Part shown: positions 26,073 through 33,422 of the stretch, piece by piece | How positions within the stretch are numbered: position 1 is the first letter of the stretch | Layout of the letters: each line of letters begins with the position of its first letter | Origin: Flexifilum sp963727545 | Lineage (GTDB): Bacteria > Chloroflexota > Anaerolineae > Aggregatilineales > Phototrophicaceae | Length of the DNA stretch: 64,000 nt | Reading direction: 5' to 3' | Assembly (NCBI GenBank): GCA_963727545.1 | Contig: CAVSGS010000023.1 | Span: 92,879 to 156,878 of the forward strand | Made by a program: the position numbers and the translations under genes | Notes under the pieces: model-generated | What the model was told of the DNA's origin: nothing | Databases searched by the model: none | Seen by the model: the letters and a program-made list of their open reading frames with translations, nothing else

Positions 26073-27373
26073 CCTTTACACCAACCAATCAGCGGTGCTC
26101 GTTTTGCCGCCGGAGCCACGATGAGGTCGAACGCCTGATCGCGGGACCCGATGGGGTGTTTATCTGTGATAGCTGCGTCGAATTGTGCCAGCGGATTCTG
26201 TTCGACGAGAACCCGACCTATCAGCGCGAGGAAGAAGGGGAGATCGATTTCCAGCATCTGCCTTCGCCGCGCGAGATCATGGCGCAGTTGGATGAATATG
26301 TGGTGGGGCAAGATTACGCCAAGCGCGTCTTGAGCGTGGCAGTCTACAACCACTACAAGCGCATCCGCAGCGATAACGTTGCGAATGGCGTTGAACTGGA
26401 AAAAAGCAATATCCTGATCGTGGGACCGACCGGCAGCGGCAAGACCCTGCTGGCGCAAACGCTCGCGCGGATCCTCGACGTGCCGTTCTGCATCTCGGAC
26501 GCGACATCGCTGACCGAGGCGGGGTACGTCGGCGAGGACGTAGAGAACATCCTGCTGCGCTTGATTCAAGCGGCGGATGGCGACATCGCCCGCGCCGAAA
26601 AGGGCATCGTCTACATCGACGAGATCGACAAGATCACGCGCAAGTCGGCGGATAATCCGTCGATCACGCGCGACGTGTCGGGCGAAGGTGTGCAGCAAGC
26701 GCTGCTCAAGATCGTCGAGGGCACGCTGGCGAACGTCCCGCCGCAGGGCGGACGCAAGCATCCGCATCAGGAATTCTTGCAGGTCGATACGACCAACATC
26801 CTCTTCATCTGCGGCGGCACTTTCGCCGGGATCGAGGATAACATCTCCAAGCGCGTTGGCGGGCGCGGCTCGATTGGCTTCCAGACTCAGAACGGCGACG
26901 AGCCGCGGGTGAACGTCCACGACAAGACCGATCTGCTGCGCCATATCAGCCCGGAAGACTTGATCGGCTACGGCTTGATCCCGGAATTTGTCGGGCGGTT
27001 GCCGGTGCTGGTGAGCGTCGATCCGCTGGATCGCGACGCACTGATGCGGATTTTGGTCGAGCCGAAGAATGCGCTGGTCAAGCAGTATCAGCAGCTCTTG
27101 GCACTGGACGACCTCGAACTGGTGTTTGAGGACTCGGCGTTGGGGGCGGCGGCGGACATCGCTATGAAGCGTGGCACCGGCGCGCGCGGCTTGCGCTCGA
27201 TCATCGAGAACCGGCTGCTCGACGTGATGTTCGAAGCACCGGGACGCAAGGATGTCCAGCGCGTTGTGATCGACGCGGATGTGGTCAACGGCATTAGTCG
27301 CCCGCACATCTTCAGCAACGAAAATTTGCGGCTGGAGTGGACGGAAAACGGCAAGCTGAACACCGCTGCGTAA
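26069..27373 (+). CDS. clpX: ATP-dependent Clp protease ATP-binding subunit ClpX
   Basis: 434 residues. N-terminal C4 zinc finger (C10, C13, C33, C36), AAA+ Walker A GPTGSGKT (about 119-126), Walker B GIVYIDEIDKI, pore loop segment, sensor motifs and C-terminal GARGLRSIIE. Unfolds substrates and feeds ClpP. Start is GTG overlapping the clpP stop (GTGA), so translation is coupled. The last gene before a terminator. Confidence 0.97.
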   Translation: MTFTPTNQRCSFCRRSHDEVERLIAGPDGVFICDSCVELCQRILFDENPTYQREEEGEIDFQHLPSPREIMAQLDEYVVGQDYAKRVLSVAVYNHYKRIRSDNVANGVELEKSNILIVGPTGSGKTLLAQTLARILDVPFCISDATSLTEAGYVGEDVENILLRLIQAADGDIARAEKGIVYIDEIDKITRKSADNPSITRDVSGEGVQQALLKIVEGTLANVPPQGGRKHPHQEFLQVDTTNILFICGGTFAGIEDNISKRVGGRGSIGFQTQNGDEPRVNVHDKTDLLRHISPEDLIGYGLIPEFVGRLPVLVSVDPLDRDALMRILVEPKNALVKQYQQLLALDDLELVFEDSALGAAADIAMKRGTGARGLRSIIENRLLDVMFEAPGRKDVQRVVIDADVVNGISRPHIFSNENLRLEWTENGKLNTAA

Positions 27374-27392
27374 GCATCACCGTATGTCAACG

Positions 27393-27422
27393 AAAACGAC
27401 CCGTGTCAAAGCGGGTCGTTTT
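27393..27422. terminator. Bidirectional terminator after clpX
   Basis: AAAACGACCCG (27393-27403) pairs with CGGGTCGTTTT (27412-27422), 8-base loop. A/T runs on both ends let it serve clpX and the convergent MBL-fold gene. Confidence 0.9.
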
Positions 27423-27470
27423 GATTCGTCACATTGAGGTGGCGTGAGCGTTACATAGATTGGCTGATGC

Positions 27471-28091
27471 CTACACCGGCTGCGGCAGGACGACCTGCGC
27501 GTGATCGCCGACTTCGCGGGCGAAAATCTGCGCGTCGACCCGGTTGGTGCCGCTGGTGTTGAAACCCCAGTTGCAGGGAATCGCCCATTTGGGCTGCATC
27601 TGGGTGACGACCTGCGCGGCTTCGCTGGCGGTCATGGTGCCGTTGCCATCAATCGGCAAGATGGCGATGTCCGGGCGGAGCGAGGTCATCTCCGGCGTCA
27701 CGCCGGTGTGCCCGGCGTAGTAGATGTCGAAGTAGTTGACCGAGATCACGAAGCCTAGGTTGCCATCGTCCGGCGATCCGTGCTCAGGGGAGTAGGCGGG
27801 GATGCCCTTGATACAGGCGCGCCCGACAGATACGCTCTGATACGGTCGTAGGATGGTGACGTCGAAGCCGTCGAGTTGGCGGGCGGCGCTGTCGCTGGCG
27901 ATGATTTGAGTATTCGGTCCGCGCAGTTTTTCGATGTCGGCGACGGCGCAGTATTCGTAGTGATCGTGACCGATGAGAATGGCGTCGGCAGGGCGCGAGA
28001 TGCGGGTCACACGGCGGGGATTGATGTAGATCAGGGGCGATCCTTGGATCGCAAAGCTACCGTGCCCCAGCCATTGAATTTGGTCGATCAT
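27471..28091 (-). CDS. MBL-fold (UlaG-like) protein with substituted metal ligands
   Basis: 206 residues from ATG 28091 (GAGTGAG upstream); the frame is open further upstream to 28265, but homology starts at 28091 (IQWLGHGSFAI). The fold pattern of UlaG/UPF0173-type hydrolases is clear: LIGHDHYEYC, YYAGHTGVTPEM, AILPIDGNGTMTASEAAQV, WAIPCNWGF. However, four of the usual ligands differ: HxHxDH is HDHYEY (D to E, H to Y), GDTG is GHTG, and the last His of the P-H-W/Y-G motif is Asn. Either metal is held differently or the protein is not a hydrolase. Convergent with clpX. Confidence 0.78.
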   Translation of the reverse strand: MIDQIQWLGHGSFAIQGSPLIYINPRRVTRISRPADAILIGHDHYEYCAVADIEKLRGPNTQIIASDSAARQLDGFDVTILRPYQSVSVGRACIKGIPAYSPEHGSPDDGNLGFVISVNYFDIYYAGHTGVTPEMTSLRPDIAILPIDGNGTMTASEAAQVVTQMQPKWAIPCNWGFNTSGTNRVDAQIFAREVGDHAQVVLPQPV

Positions 28092-28232
28092 AAGGCTCAC
28101 TCTTGCATTTCCGAAGCAGATTGACGCCGTTACTCTAGCGCAGTTCGGCGGGCGGAGCAAGCGAACGTCGGTTTCAGGCGCTGGCGGGCGGGTTGAGGGA
28201 AAAACCTTAAGTGAGTGCCAAATAGTACTGAT

Positions 28233-28260
28233 TTGTGCGTGGTTAAAGCCGTTATATAAT
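28233..28260 (+). promoter_or_regulatory. Promoter of the AAA ATPase gene set
   Basis: Perfect -10 TATAAT (28255-28260), with TTGTGC (28233-28238) 16 bp upstream as a weak -35. It lies 43 bp before the AAA ATPase start. Confidence 0.6.
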
Positions 28261-28302
28261 GACATTTACTAGTGTTAGTCGGTAAACCCTACGGAGATTG
28301 GC

Positions 28303-29655
28303 ATGACTGACCGTCAAATGCCCAAAACGTCCAGCCCGCAGATCAGAAGCTTAGGGGGAACCCGCCCTCTAACTGATCCAACTTCAAATAACTGGACGCC
28401 GCCGCCCGTCAATAATCTGGCTGATACCGGCTTGAACATGCTCAGTGTCGCCGATTTGGTGCTCAAGGTGCTCTATTTCGGCGGGTATATGGCGGGGCAT
28501 CAGATCGCCGAGATCGTCAAACTGCCGTTCACCAACGTGCTTGATACGATTATGGATTTTCTCAAGCGCGAGAAGTTCGTCGAGGTGCGTGGTTCGGGCG
28601 GGCTTGGCGAGGCGGGCTACCAGTATTTGATTTCGCAGAAGGGGGCTGAAAAAGCCCGCGAAGCACTGGAACGCTCGCAGTACGCCGGTGCCGCGCCGGT
28701 GACGATGCAGCAGTATATCTACTCCATGCACATGCAGAATCGTGAAAAGATGATCGTTCACGAAGACGACATGCATGAATTGATGAAGAACCTCGTCGTC
28801 TCGGATGAGCAGCTCGCCCGCATTGGTCCGGCGATCAACTCCGGGCGCTCGGTCTTCATGTACGGTCCCCCCGGGAACGGCAAGACGACGGTTGCCGAGA
28901 CGGTAGGGCGGTTGGTGCTGGGCGACAGTATGTGGATTCCGTATGCCTTCGACGTGGACGGTCAGGTGGTGCGCGTATTCGACAGCGTGAACCACGAACT
29001 CGCCGACGAGGAAAAGCTCCGGTTAGGCACCGGTGTCGTCCCGGACTCGCGCTGGATCAAGATCAAGCGCCCGATGATCATGGTCGGTGGTGAACTCACG
29101 CTGCACGGTCTCGACTTGGTCTATGACAACATTAACAAGTACTACGAAGCGCCATTTCAGGTCAAAGCGAACGGTGGCATGTTCCTGATCGACGACTTCG
29201 GTCGCCAGCAAGTCCGTCCGCGTGACCTGCTGAATCGCTGGATCGTGCCGCTGGAAAAAGGCGTGGACTTCCTCACGCTGGCAACCGGACGCAAAATCGA
29301 GATTCCGTTCTTCGTGCTGATCGTGTTCTCGACCAACATCGACCCGCGCGACCTCGTCGACGAGGCGTTCCTACGCCGGATCCGTCACAAAATCGAATTT
29401 AGCGACCCGACTTACGATCAATTCCGCGAAATCTTCAAACGGGTGTGCGCGGCTAAAGGGATCGCTTACGACGAGCAGGCGCTCGCCTATCTGCTCAAGA
29501 CGTGGTATATCGACCAGAATCGGGCGCTGCGGGCGGTGCATCCGCGCGACTTAATCGCCCAACTGCTCGACATTGCAACCTATCTCAATAAATCGCCAGC
29601 GCTGACGAAAGACATGCTGGATCGTGCCGCTGCATCGTATTTCGTGAACCTGTAA
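28303..29655 (+). CDS. AAA ATPase with N-terminal winged-helix-like domain
   Basis: 450 residues. Residues about 45-120 look like a winged helix (LVLKVLYFGGYMAGHQIAEIVKLPF, then FLKREKFVEVRG). The ATPase domain has Walker A YGPPGNGKTT (about 186-195), Walker B MFLIDDFGR, sensor FVLIVFSTNIDPRDLVDEAFLRRIRHKI with arginine finger, and a C-terminal lid. This is a MoxR/RuvB-like arrangement but not a named family I can assign. Related proteins occur near pilus or secretion genes in some phyla; none are visible here. Followed after 3 bp by a receiver-domain gene, so both are probably co-translated. Confidence 0.8.
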   Translation: MTDRQMPKTSSPQIRSLGGTRPLTDPTSNNWTPPPVNNLADTGLNMLSVADLVLKVLYFGGYMAGHQIAEIVKLPFTNVLDTIMDFLKREKFVEVRGSGGLGEAGYQYLISQKGAEKAREALERSQYAGAAPVTMQQYIYSMHMQNREKMIVHEDDMHELMKNLVVSDEQLARIGPAINSGRSVFMYGPPGNGKTTVAETVGRLVLGDSMWIPYAFDVDGQVVRVFDSVNHELADEEKLRLGTGVVPDSRWIKIKRPMIMVGGELTLHGLDLVYDNINKYYEAPFQVKANGGMFLIDDFGRQQVRPRDLLNRWIVPLEKGVDFLTLATGRKIEIPFFVLIVFSTNIDPRDLVDEAFLRRIRHKIEFSDPTYDQFREIFKRVCAAKGIAYDEQALAYLLKTWYIDQNRALRAVHPRDLIAQLLDIATYLNKSPALTKDMLDRAAASYFVNL

Positions 29656-29658
29656 ACG

Positions 29659-30660
29659 ATGATTAAGGTACACAACGGGTCCGCAGTTCCTCGCCAGCAA
29701 GTGTTTGTGCTTGCCGATGGCAATGTGGTCGTTCAGTGGACGGACGCATCGGTGCAGGACTTGCTCACCGGCAAGTATCGCGATTACAAGCCGGGCGATT
29801 TCGGGCATCGGGTGGCGGACGACGAACTCGAACGCCTGAAAGACGGCAGCGTGATCGAGGACTTCGATCAGGCTTACGTTTGGATTTACGCACTGCCGGA
29901 GCAGCAGCGCTTCGGACCCCAACCGACGCAGCAGCAGACGTTCCAGCGCTCGCGCGCCTATTACGTCAATACGACGCTCCCGGCGGCTCGGCTCGGCGAC
30001 GTTCAGCGGCAGTTGGATGCGCATCATTTGACGGACGAGTATTGTGTGTGCGAGCACGACAGCCTTGTGGCAGTGCTCGGGCGTGATGCTGTGCCGTTCA
30101 GCAGTCTGCGTGATGCTGAAAACGCGCAGCGTCAACTGAATCAGCAGCTGCCGCTGCTGCTGCAAGACGCGGTGGTCGCCTTCACCGAGAGTGCCGGTGA
30201 TTTTGCCGAGCAGGATGACGAGGACGAATTAATCGACCTCGACGCGCTGATCGCCAGCCAGACGGATACGACCATCACCGCGGGCAAGATCGCGGTGGTG
30301 GCATGTAAGAACGATGCCGAGCGGCAGGTGATTGTGGATCTGCTCGAGGCGATGAAGCTGGACGTCACCGGCGCGCCGACCGCACAGGCGGCGCTCAATC
30401 GGCTTGAAGAAGCGCCGGTGGACGTGCTGGTGATGGACTTGCAGTTCGACGACATGCACGGTTGGGCGATGCTCGGTAAGATCCGCGAGATGGAACACGC
30501 CCAAGCCATGCGGATCATTGCGCTGGCGGAGCCGGAAGTCGGCGATCAAGTGTTCGCGCTGACAGTCGCTAAGGTGGACGTTTATTTGCGCAAGCCGGTC
30601 AGTATCGCGCGGCTGCGCCAGAGCGTTTGGTCGACCTTAAAAGCGCACGCCGCCCCCTAA
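29659..30660 (+). CDS. Protein with unknown N-terminal domain and C-terminal receiver domain
   Basis: 333 residues. The first 200 residues match no family I recognise; they include FVLADGNVVVQWTDASVQDL near the start and an acidic linker (about 185-200). Residues about 212-330 are a response-regulator receiver: acidic pair in ACKNDAER, phospho-acceptor Asp in VDVLVMDLQFDD, and Lys in DVYLRKPVS. Receivers at the C-terminus are unusual. It starts 3 bp after the AAA ATPase. No histidine kinase is adjacent. Role unknown, likely works with the ATPase. Confidence 0.75.
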   Translation: MIKVHNGSAVPRQQVFVLADGNVVVQWTDASVQDLLTGKYRDYKPGDFGHRVADDELERLKDGSVIEDFDQAYVWIYALPEQQRFGPQPTQQQTFQRSRAYYVNTTLPAARLGDVQRQLDAHHLTDEYCVCEHDSLVAVLGRDAVPFSSLRDAENAQRQLNQQLPLLLQDAVVAFTESAGDFAEQDDEDELIDLDALIASQTDTTITAGKIAVVACKNDAERQVIVDLLEAMKLDVTGAPTAQAALNRLEEAPVDVLVMDLQFDDMHGWAMLGKIREMEHAQAMRIIALAEPEVGDQVFALTVAKVDVYLRKPVSIARLRQSVWSTLKAHAAP

Positions 30661-30793
30661 ATTTCGCCGGGCAGGTACCTGCTTACCATTGTGTTTTCCC
30701 CTTCCAACTGATAGAGTTGTACAGGTCTCAGGTTAGGTTTGTAAACGACCATTTGAGTCCTGATCGTTAGCTATTTAGCGATTGTGGTTAGCT

Positions 30794-31372
30794 ATGTCTC
30801 TGGACAATGCCGGACAACCAACTCCTTGGGGAGATCAGATGCGGCTCCTGCAAGCGGGGTCGGCGCGCAAGCCGGAATGGATGGCGCCGGATCACGTTAT
30901 CGAGCAGGTGCGCGCGCATTACCTCGAAGCCGTGACGTGGCTGCAAGACAGCATCCTCACACCGTGGGCGCAGCAGTGGGCGCTGGCGCCGTATTACCTC
31001 AGTGGAGCATATCTGCGCCGACATCATAATCTGGTGCTGGCGCATCGAGAGGTCAAGGGCTTGCACTTGACCGGCGTTCTGCGCGCCGATCATCAAGTGG
31101 AGGTCCGCCGCTTCAGCGAAAACGGCGATTTCTGTGTCGTCGTCGATTATCAAACTCAGCGGCGCATGGCGACTTACGACCGTAAGTCGCGCCAGCGCAG
31201 CATTACCCAAGACCTTGGCGACGGCGCGGTGATCTATGCAATGACTTACGATCACAAGGATCAGCGCTGGAAGATCGGCAGCTATGTGCAGGAACTGCCG
31301 TCAAGCTGGCGTTCGCGCCCGTTCATCGAGGAACACGCGACTCTGCCCGATGCCATCGGGCGGGACTATTGA
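30794..31372 (+). CDS. Hypothetical protein
   Basis: 192 residues from ATG 30794; a TTG at 30782 is in frame but less likely. No signal peptide, membrane helix or known motif. The central part (GAYLRRHHNLVLAHREVKGL, then HQVEVRRFSENGDFCVVVDYQTQRRMATYD) looks like beta strands of a soluble domain similar in style to SnoaL/nuclear-transport-factor-like folds, but I cannot confirm this. 133 bp downstream of the receiver gene, same strand; may belong to the same set. Confidence 0.6.
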   Translation: MSLDNAGQPTPWGDQMRLLQAGSARKPEWMAPDHVIEQVRAHYLEAVTWLQDSILTPWAQQWALAPYYLSGAYLRRHHNLVLAHREVKGLHLTGVLRADHQVEVRRFSENGDFCVVVDYQTQRRMATYDRKSRQRSITQDLGDGAVIYAMTYDHKDQRWKIGSYVQELPSSWRSRPFIEEHATLPDAIGRDY

Positions 31373-31540
31373 CGGACGCCGATCTGGTGGCGCTGCCCTT
31401 GCGCGATACCAAGCTGATGGCGTAGATCCTCGCACCTGACGCGCGGGTTCATCTCTGCGCGTTAACCTCCCAATGATACAATCATCCCAGTTGACCTTTG
31501 GCGCCGTGCCGAAGCTGACAGCAGAAATTGAGTGTTGACG

Positions 31541-32149
31541 ATGTTCGATCAAGTGAAAATCTACGTGCGCAGCGGTGACGGCGGTGACGGCGTGATCGCC
31601 TTCCGGCGGGAGAAATTTGTTCCGCACGGCGGACCGGCGGGCGGTGACGGTGGGCGGGGTGGTGACGTGATTCTGCGCGTCAACCCGAAGTTGAGCACGC
31701 TTTCGCCCTTTCAGAAGAAAGTCCATTTCAAGGCGTTGCATGGCATTCGCGGTGGGACGGCAAACAAGACTGGCTCCAGCGCCGACGACCTTGTGATCGA
31801 CGTGCCGCCGGGAACGGTCGTGCGTGCTGCCGAGTCCGGCGAGTTGATCGCCGATTTGGTGCACGCGGGCGATCAAGTGGTCGTCGTTCCGGGTGGACGT
31901 GGCGGTCGCGGTAACAGTCACTTTGTTAGCTCCGCCAATCAAGCGCCGCGCGTCGCCGAGAAGGGCGAGCCGGGCGTTGAGTTGTGGCTGATCCTCGAAC
32001 TCAAGCTGATCGCGGACGTGGGGATCGTCGGTGTGCCCAATGCTGGAAAATCGACGCTTGCTTTCGGTGATCAGCAACGCACGCCCGAAGATCGCCGATT
32101 ATCCGTTCACGACGCTGGAACCGAACCTCGGCGTGGTGATCTACGATGA
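31541..32149 (+). CDS. obg: GTPase Obg/CgtA, N-terminal part (split by frameshift)
   Basis: Starts MFDQVKIYVRSGDGGDGVIAF-like, the usual Obg start at ATG 31541 (GTG 31532 is also open). It contains the whole glycine-rich Obg fold (HGGPAGGDGGRGGDVIL, GGRGGRGNSHF) and the P-loop GVPNAGKSTL. After codon 57-59 of base 32000 (CTT at 32057-32059) the frame is lost: the remaining 30 residues to 32149 are out-of-frame noise. One extra base (about 32060) separates it from the rest of the G domain. Obg is an essential GTPase in ribosome assembly and stress control. Confidence 0.9.
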   Translation: MFDQVKIYVRSGDGGDGVIAFRREKFVPHGGPAGGDGGRGGDVILRVNPKLSTLSPFQKKVHFKALHGIRGGTANKTGSSADDLVIDVPPGTVVRAAESGELIADLVHAGDQVVVVPGGRGGRGNSHFVSSANQAPRVAEKGEPGVELWLILELKLIADVGIVGVPNAGKSTLAFGDQQRTPEDRRLSVHDAGTEPRRGDLR

Positions 32150-32804
32150 CCGCGATCTGGTTTTCGCCGACATCCCCGGTTTGGTCGAAGGGGCGCACAT
32201 GGGGATCGGCTTGGGGCATTCGTTCCTGCGTCACGTGCAGCGGACGCGGCTGCTGGTCCACATCCTCAACGGCGCGGCGGACGACCCGATTGCCGACCTC
32301 AACCAGATCAATCAGGAACTAGCGCTCTACGACGAGAAGCTCGCTACGCGCCCGCAGATCGTCGTGCTCAACAAAATGGATATGCCGGAGGTTGCGGCAC
32401 GCTGGAAAACGATCGAAGCGGACTTGAAGGCGCTCGGCGTCGAAAAACCGCTGGCGATTTCGGCGATGACGCGCGACAATGTGACGCCGTTGATCCAGCG
32501 GGTCTTTGCCGAGATCGACGCGCTGCCGGAAACCGAACCGCTCGTCGACGAGATGCCGGTCTACACGCTGCCGGACGAGGAAATCGTCTTCACGGTGGAG
32601 AAGGTGGGCGACGAGGAATATCGCGTGCTGGGCACGCGCGTGGAACGGGCAGCGGCGATGACCTATTGGGATTACGACGAGGCAATTTTGCGCTTTCAGA
32701 AGCTGCTTGATACGCTTGGCGTGACTGCGGCGCTGCGCGAGGCAGGCGTTCAGGAGGGTGATACCGTGTATATTGGCGAACATGAACTGGAATGGTCTGA
32801 CTAG
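32061..32804 (+). CDS. obg: GTPase Obg/CgtA, C-terminal part (split by frameshift)
   Basis: Continues the G domain directly: LSVISNARPKIADYPFTTLEPNLG (switch I), FADIPGLVEGAHMGIGLGHSFL (G3), NKMDMP (G4) and LAISAMTRDN (G5), then the C-terminal OCT domain (PDEEIVFTVEKVGDEEYRVLGTRVE). The first ATG in this frame, at 32031, lies out of register upstream of the junction and is not a real start. The whole gene would be about 420 residues, a normal Obg. nadD starts 3 bp later. Confidence 0.9.
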   Translation, partial: LSVISNARPKIADYPFTTLEPNLGVVIYDDRDLVFADIPGLVEGAHMGIGLGHSFLRHVQRTRLLVHILNGAADDPIADLNQINQELALYDEKLATRPQIVVLNKMDMPEVAARWKTIEADLKALGVEKPLAISAMTRDNVTPLIQRVFAEIDALPETEPLVDEMPVYTLPDEEIVFTVEKVGDEEYRVLGTRVERAAAMTYWDYDEAILRFQKLLDTLGVTAALREAGVQEGDTVYIGEHELEWSD

Positions 32805-32807
32805 CCG

Positions 32808-33422
32808 ATGCAGCTAACAGCCAATCGGGTAGGCATCCTCGGCGGCACCTTCGACCCGCCGCACATTGGGCATCTGGTGCTCGCCGAGTACGCCGCCACC
32901 GCGCTCGATCTAGACTGCGTGCTGTTCGTCCCGGCGGCAGATCCGCCGCACAAGGCGCAGCTTCGGCATGGCATCGAGCATCGCTTGCCCATGCTGGAAC
33001 TGGCGATCGCCGGGAATGAGCGCTTCGCGTTATCGCGGGTGGACGTGGATCGACCGGGTCCGCACTACACCGTCGACATGATCCGTATTTTGCAGACGCA
33101 GCAGCCTGATACTGAATTTTACTTCGTGCTGGGCGGTGATTCGCTCCACGACATGCCGCACTGGTATCACCCGCGGGAGTTGATCGCGCAGTGCAAGCTG
33201 GCGGTGATGGCGCGCCCCGGCGGGGAAGTGCTCCCAGACCTTGATGCCGACATTGTGCCGGGATTGCGGGATCGCGTCGTCGTAATCGATTCGCCGATGC
33301 TGGGGTTTTCCTCCACCGAAGTCGCCGACCGGCTGGAAGCGGGCAAGAGCGTTCGCTATCTCGTGCCGGATGCGGTGCTCTCGTATATAGAGACTCACAG
33401 GTTATATACAAATGGCTCGTAA
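32808..33422 (+). CDS. nadD: Nicotinate-nucleotide adenylyltransferase
   Basis: 204 residues. Nucleotidyltransferase fold with GILGGTFDPPHIGHL (HIGH motif), FVPAADPPHK, SRVDVDRPGPHYTVDMI, FYFVLGGDSL and a C-terminal SSTEVADRL corresponding to the ISSTxIR motif. Transfers AMP to nicotinate mononucleotide in NAD synthesis. Adjacent to obg, a common pairing. Its stop overlaps the start of the next gene. Confidence 0.95.
   Translation: MQLTANRVGILGGTFDPPHIGHLVLAEYAATALDLDCVLFVPAADPPHKAQLRHGIEHRLPMLELAIAGNERFALSRVDVDRPGPHYTVDMIRILQTQQPDTEFYFVLGGDSLHDMPHWYHPRELIAQCKLAVMARPGGEVLPDLDADIVPGLRDRVVVIDSPMLGFSSTEVADRLEAGKSVRYLVPDAVLSYIETHRLYTNGS

Noticed and set aside
25988..27307. 439-residue minus-strand frame opposite clpX
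   Set aside because: Antisense shadow of clpX with Val/Asp/Arg-rich composition and no homology.
28092..28265. N-terminal extension of the MBL-fold protein
   Set aside because: Not MBL-like, and it overlaps the probable promoter region of the divergent AAA ATPase gene.
32045..32075. Programmed +1 frameshift in obg
   Set aside because: No stop or rare codon in the A site and no Shine-Dalgarno-like stimulator as in prfB; three unrelated genes in the window show the same type of extra base, which favours technical error.
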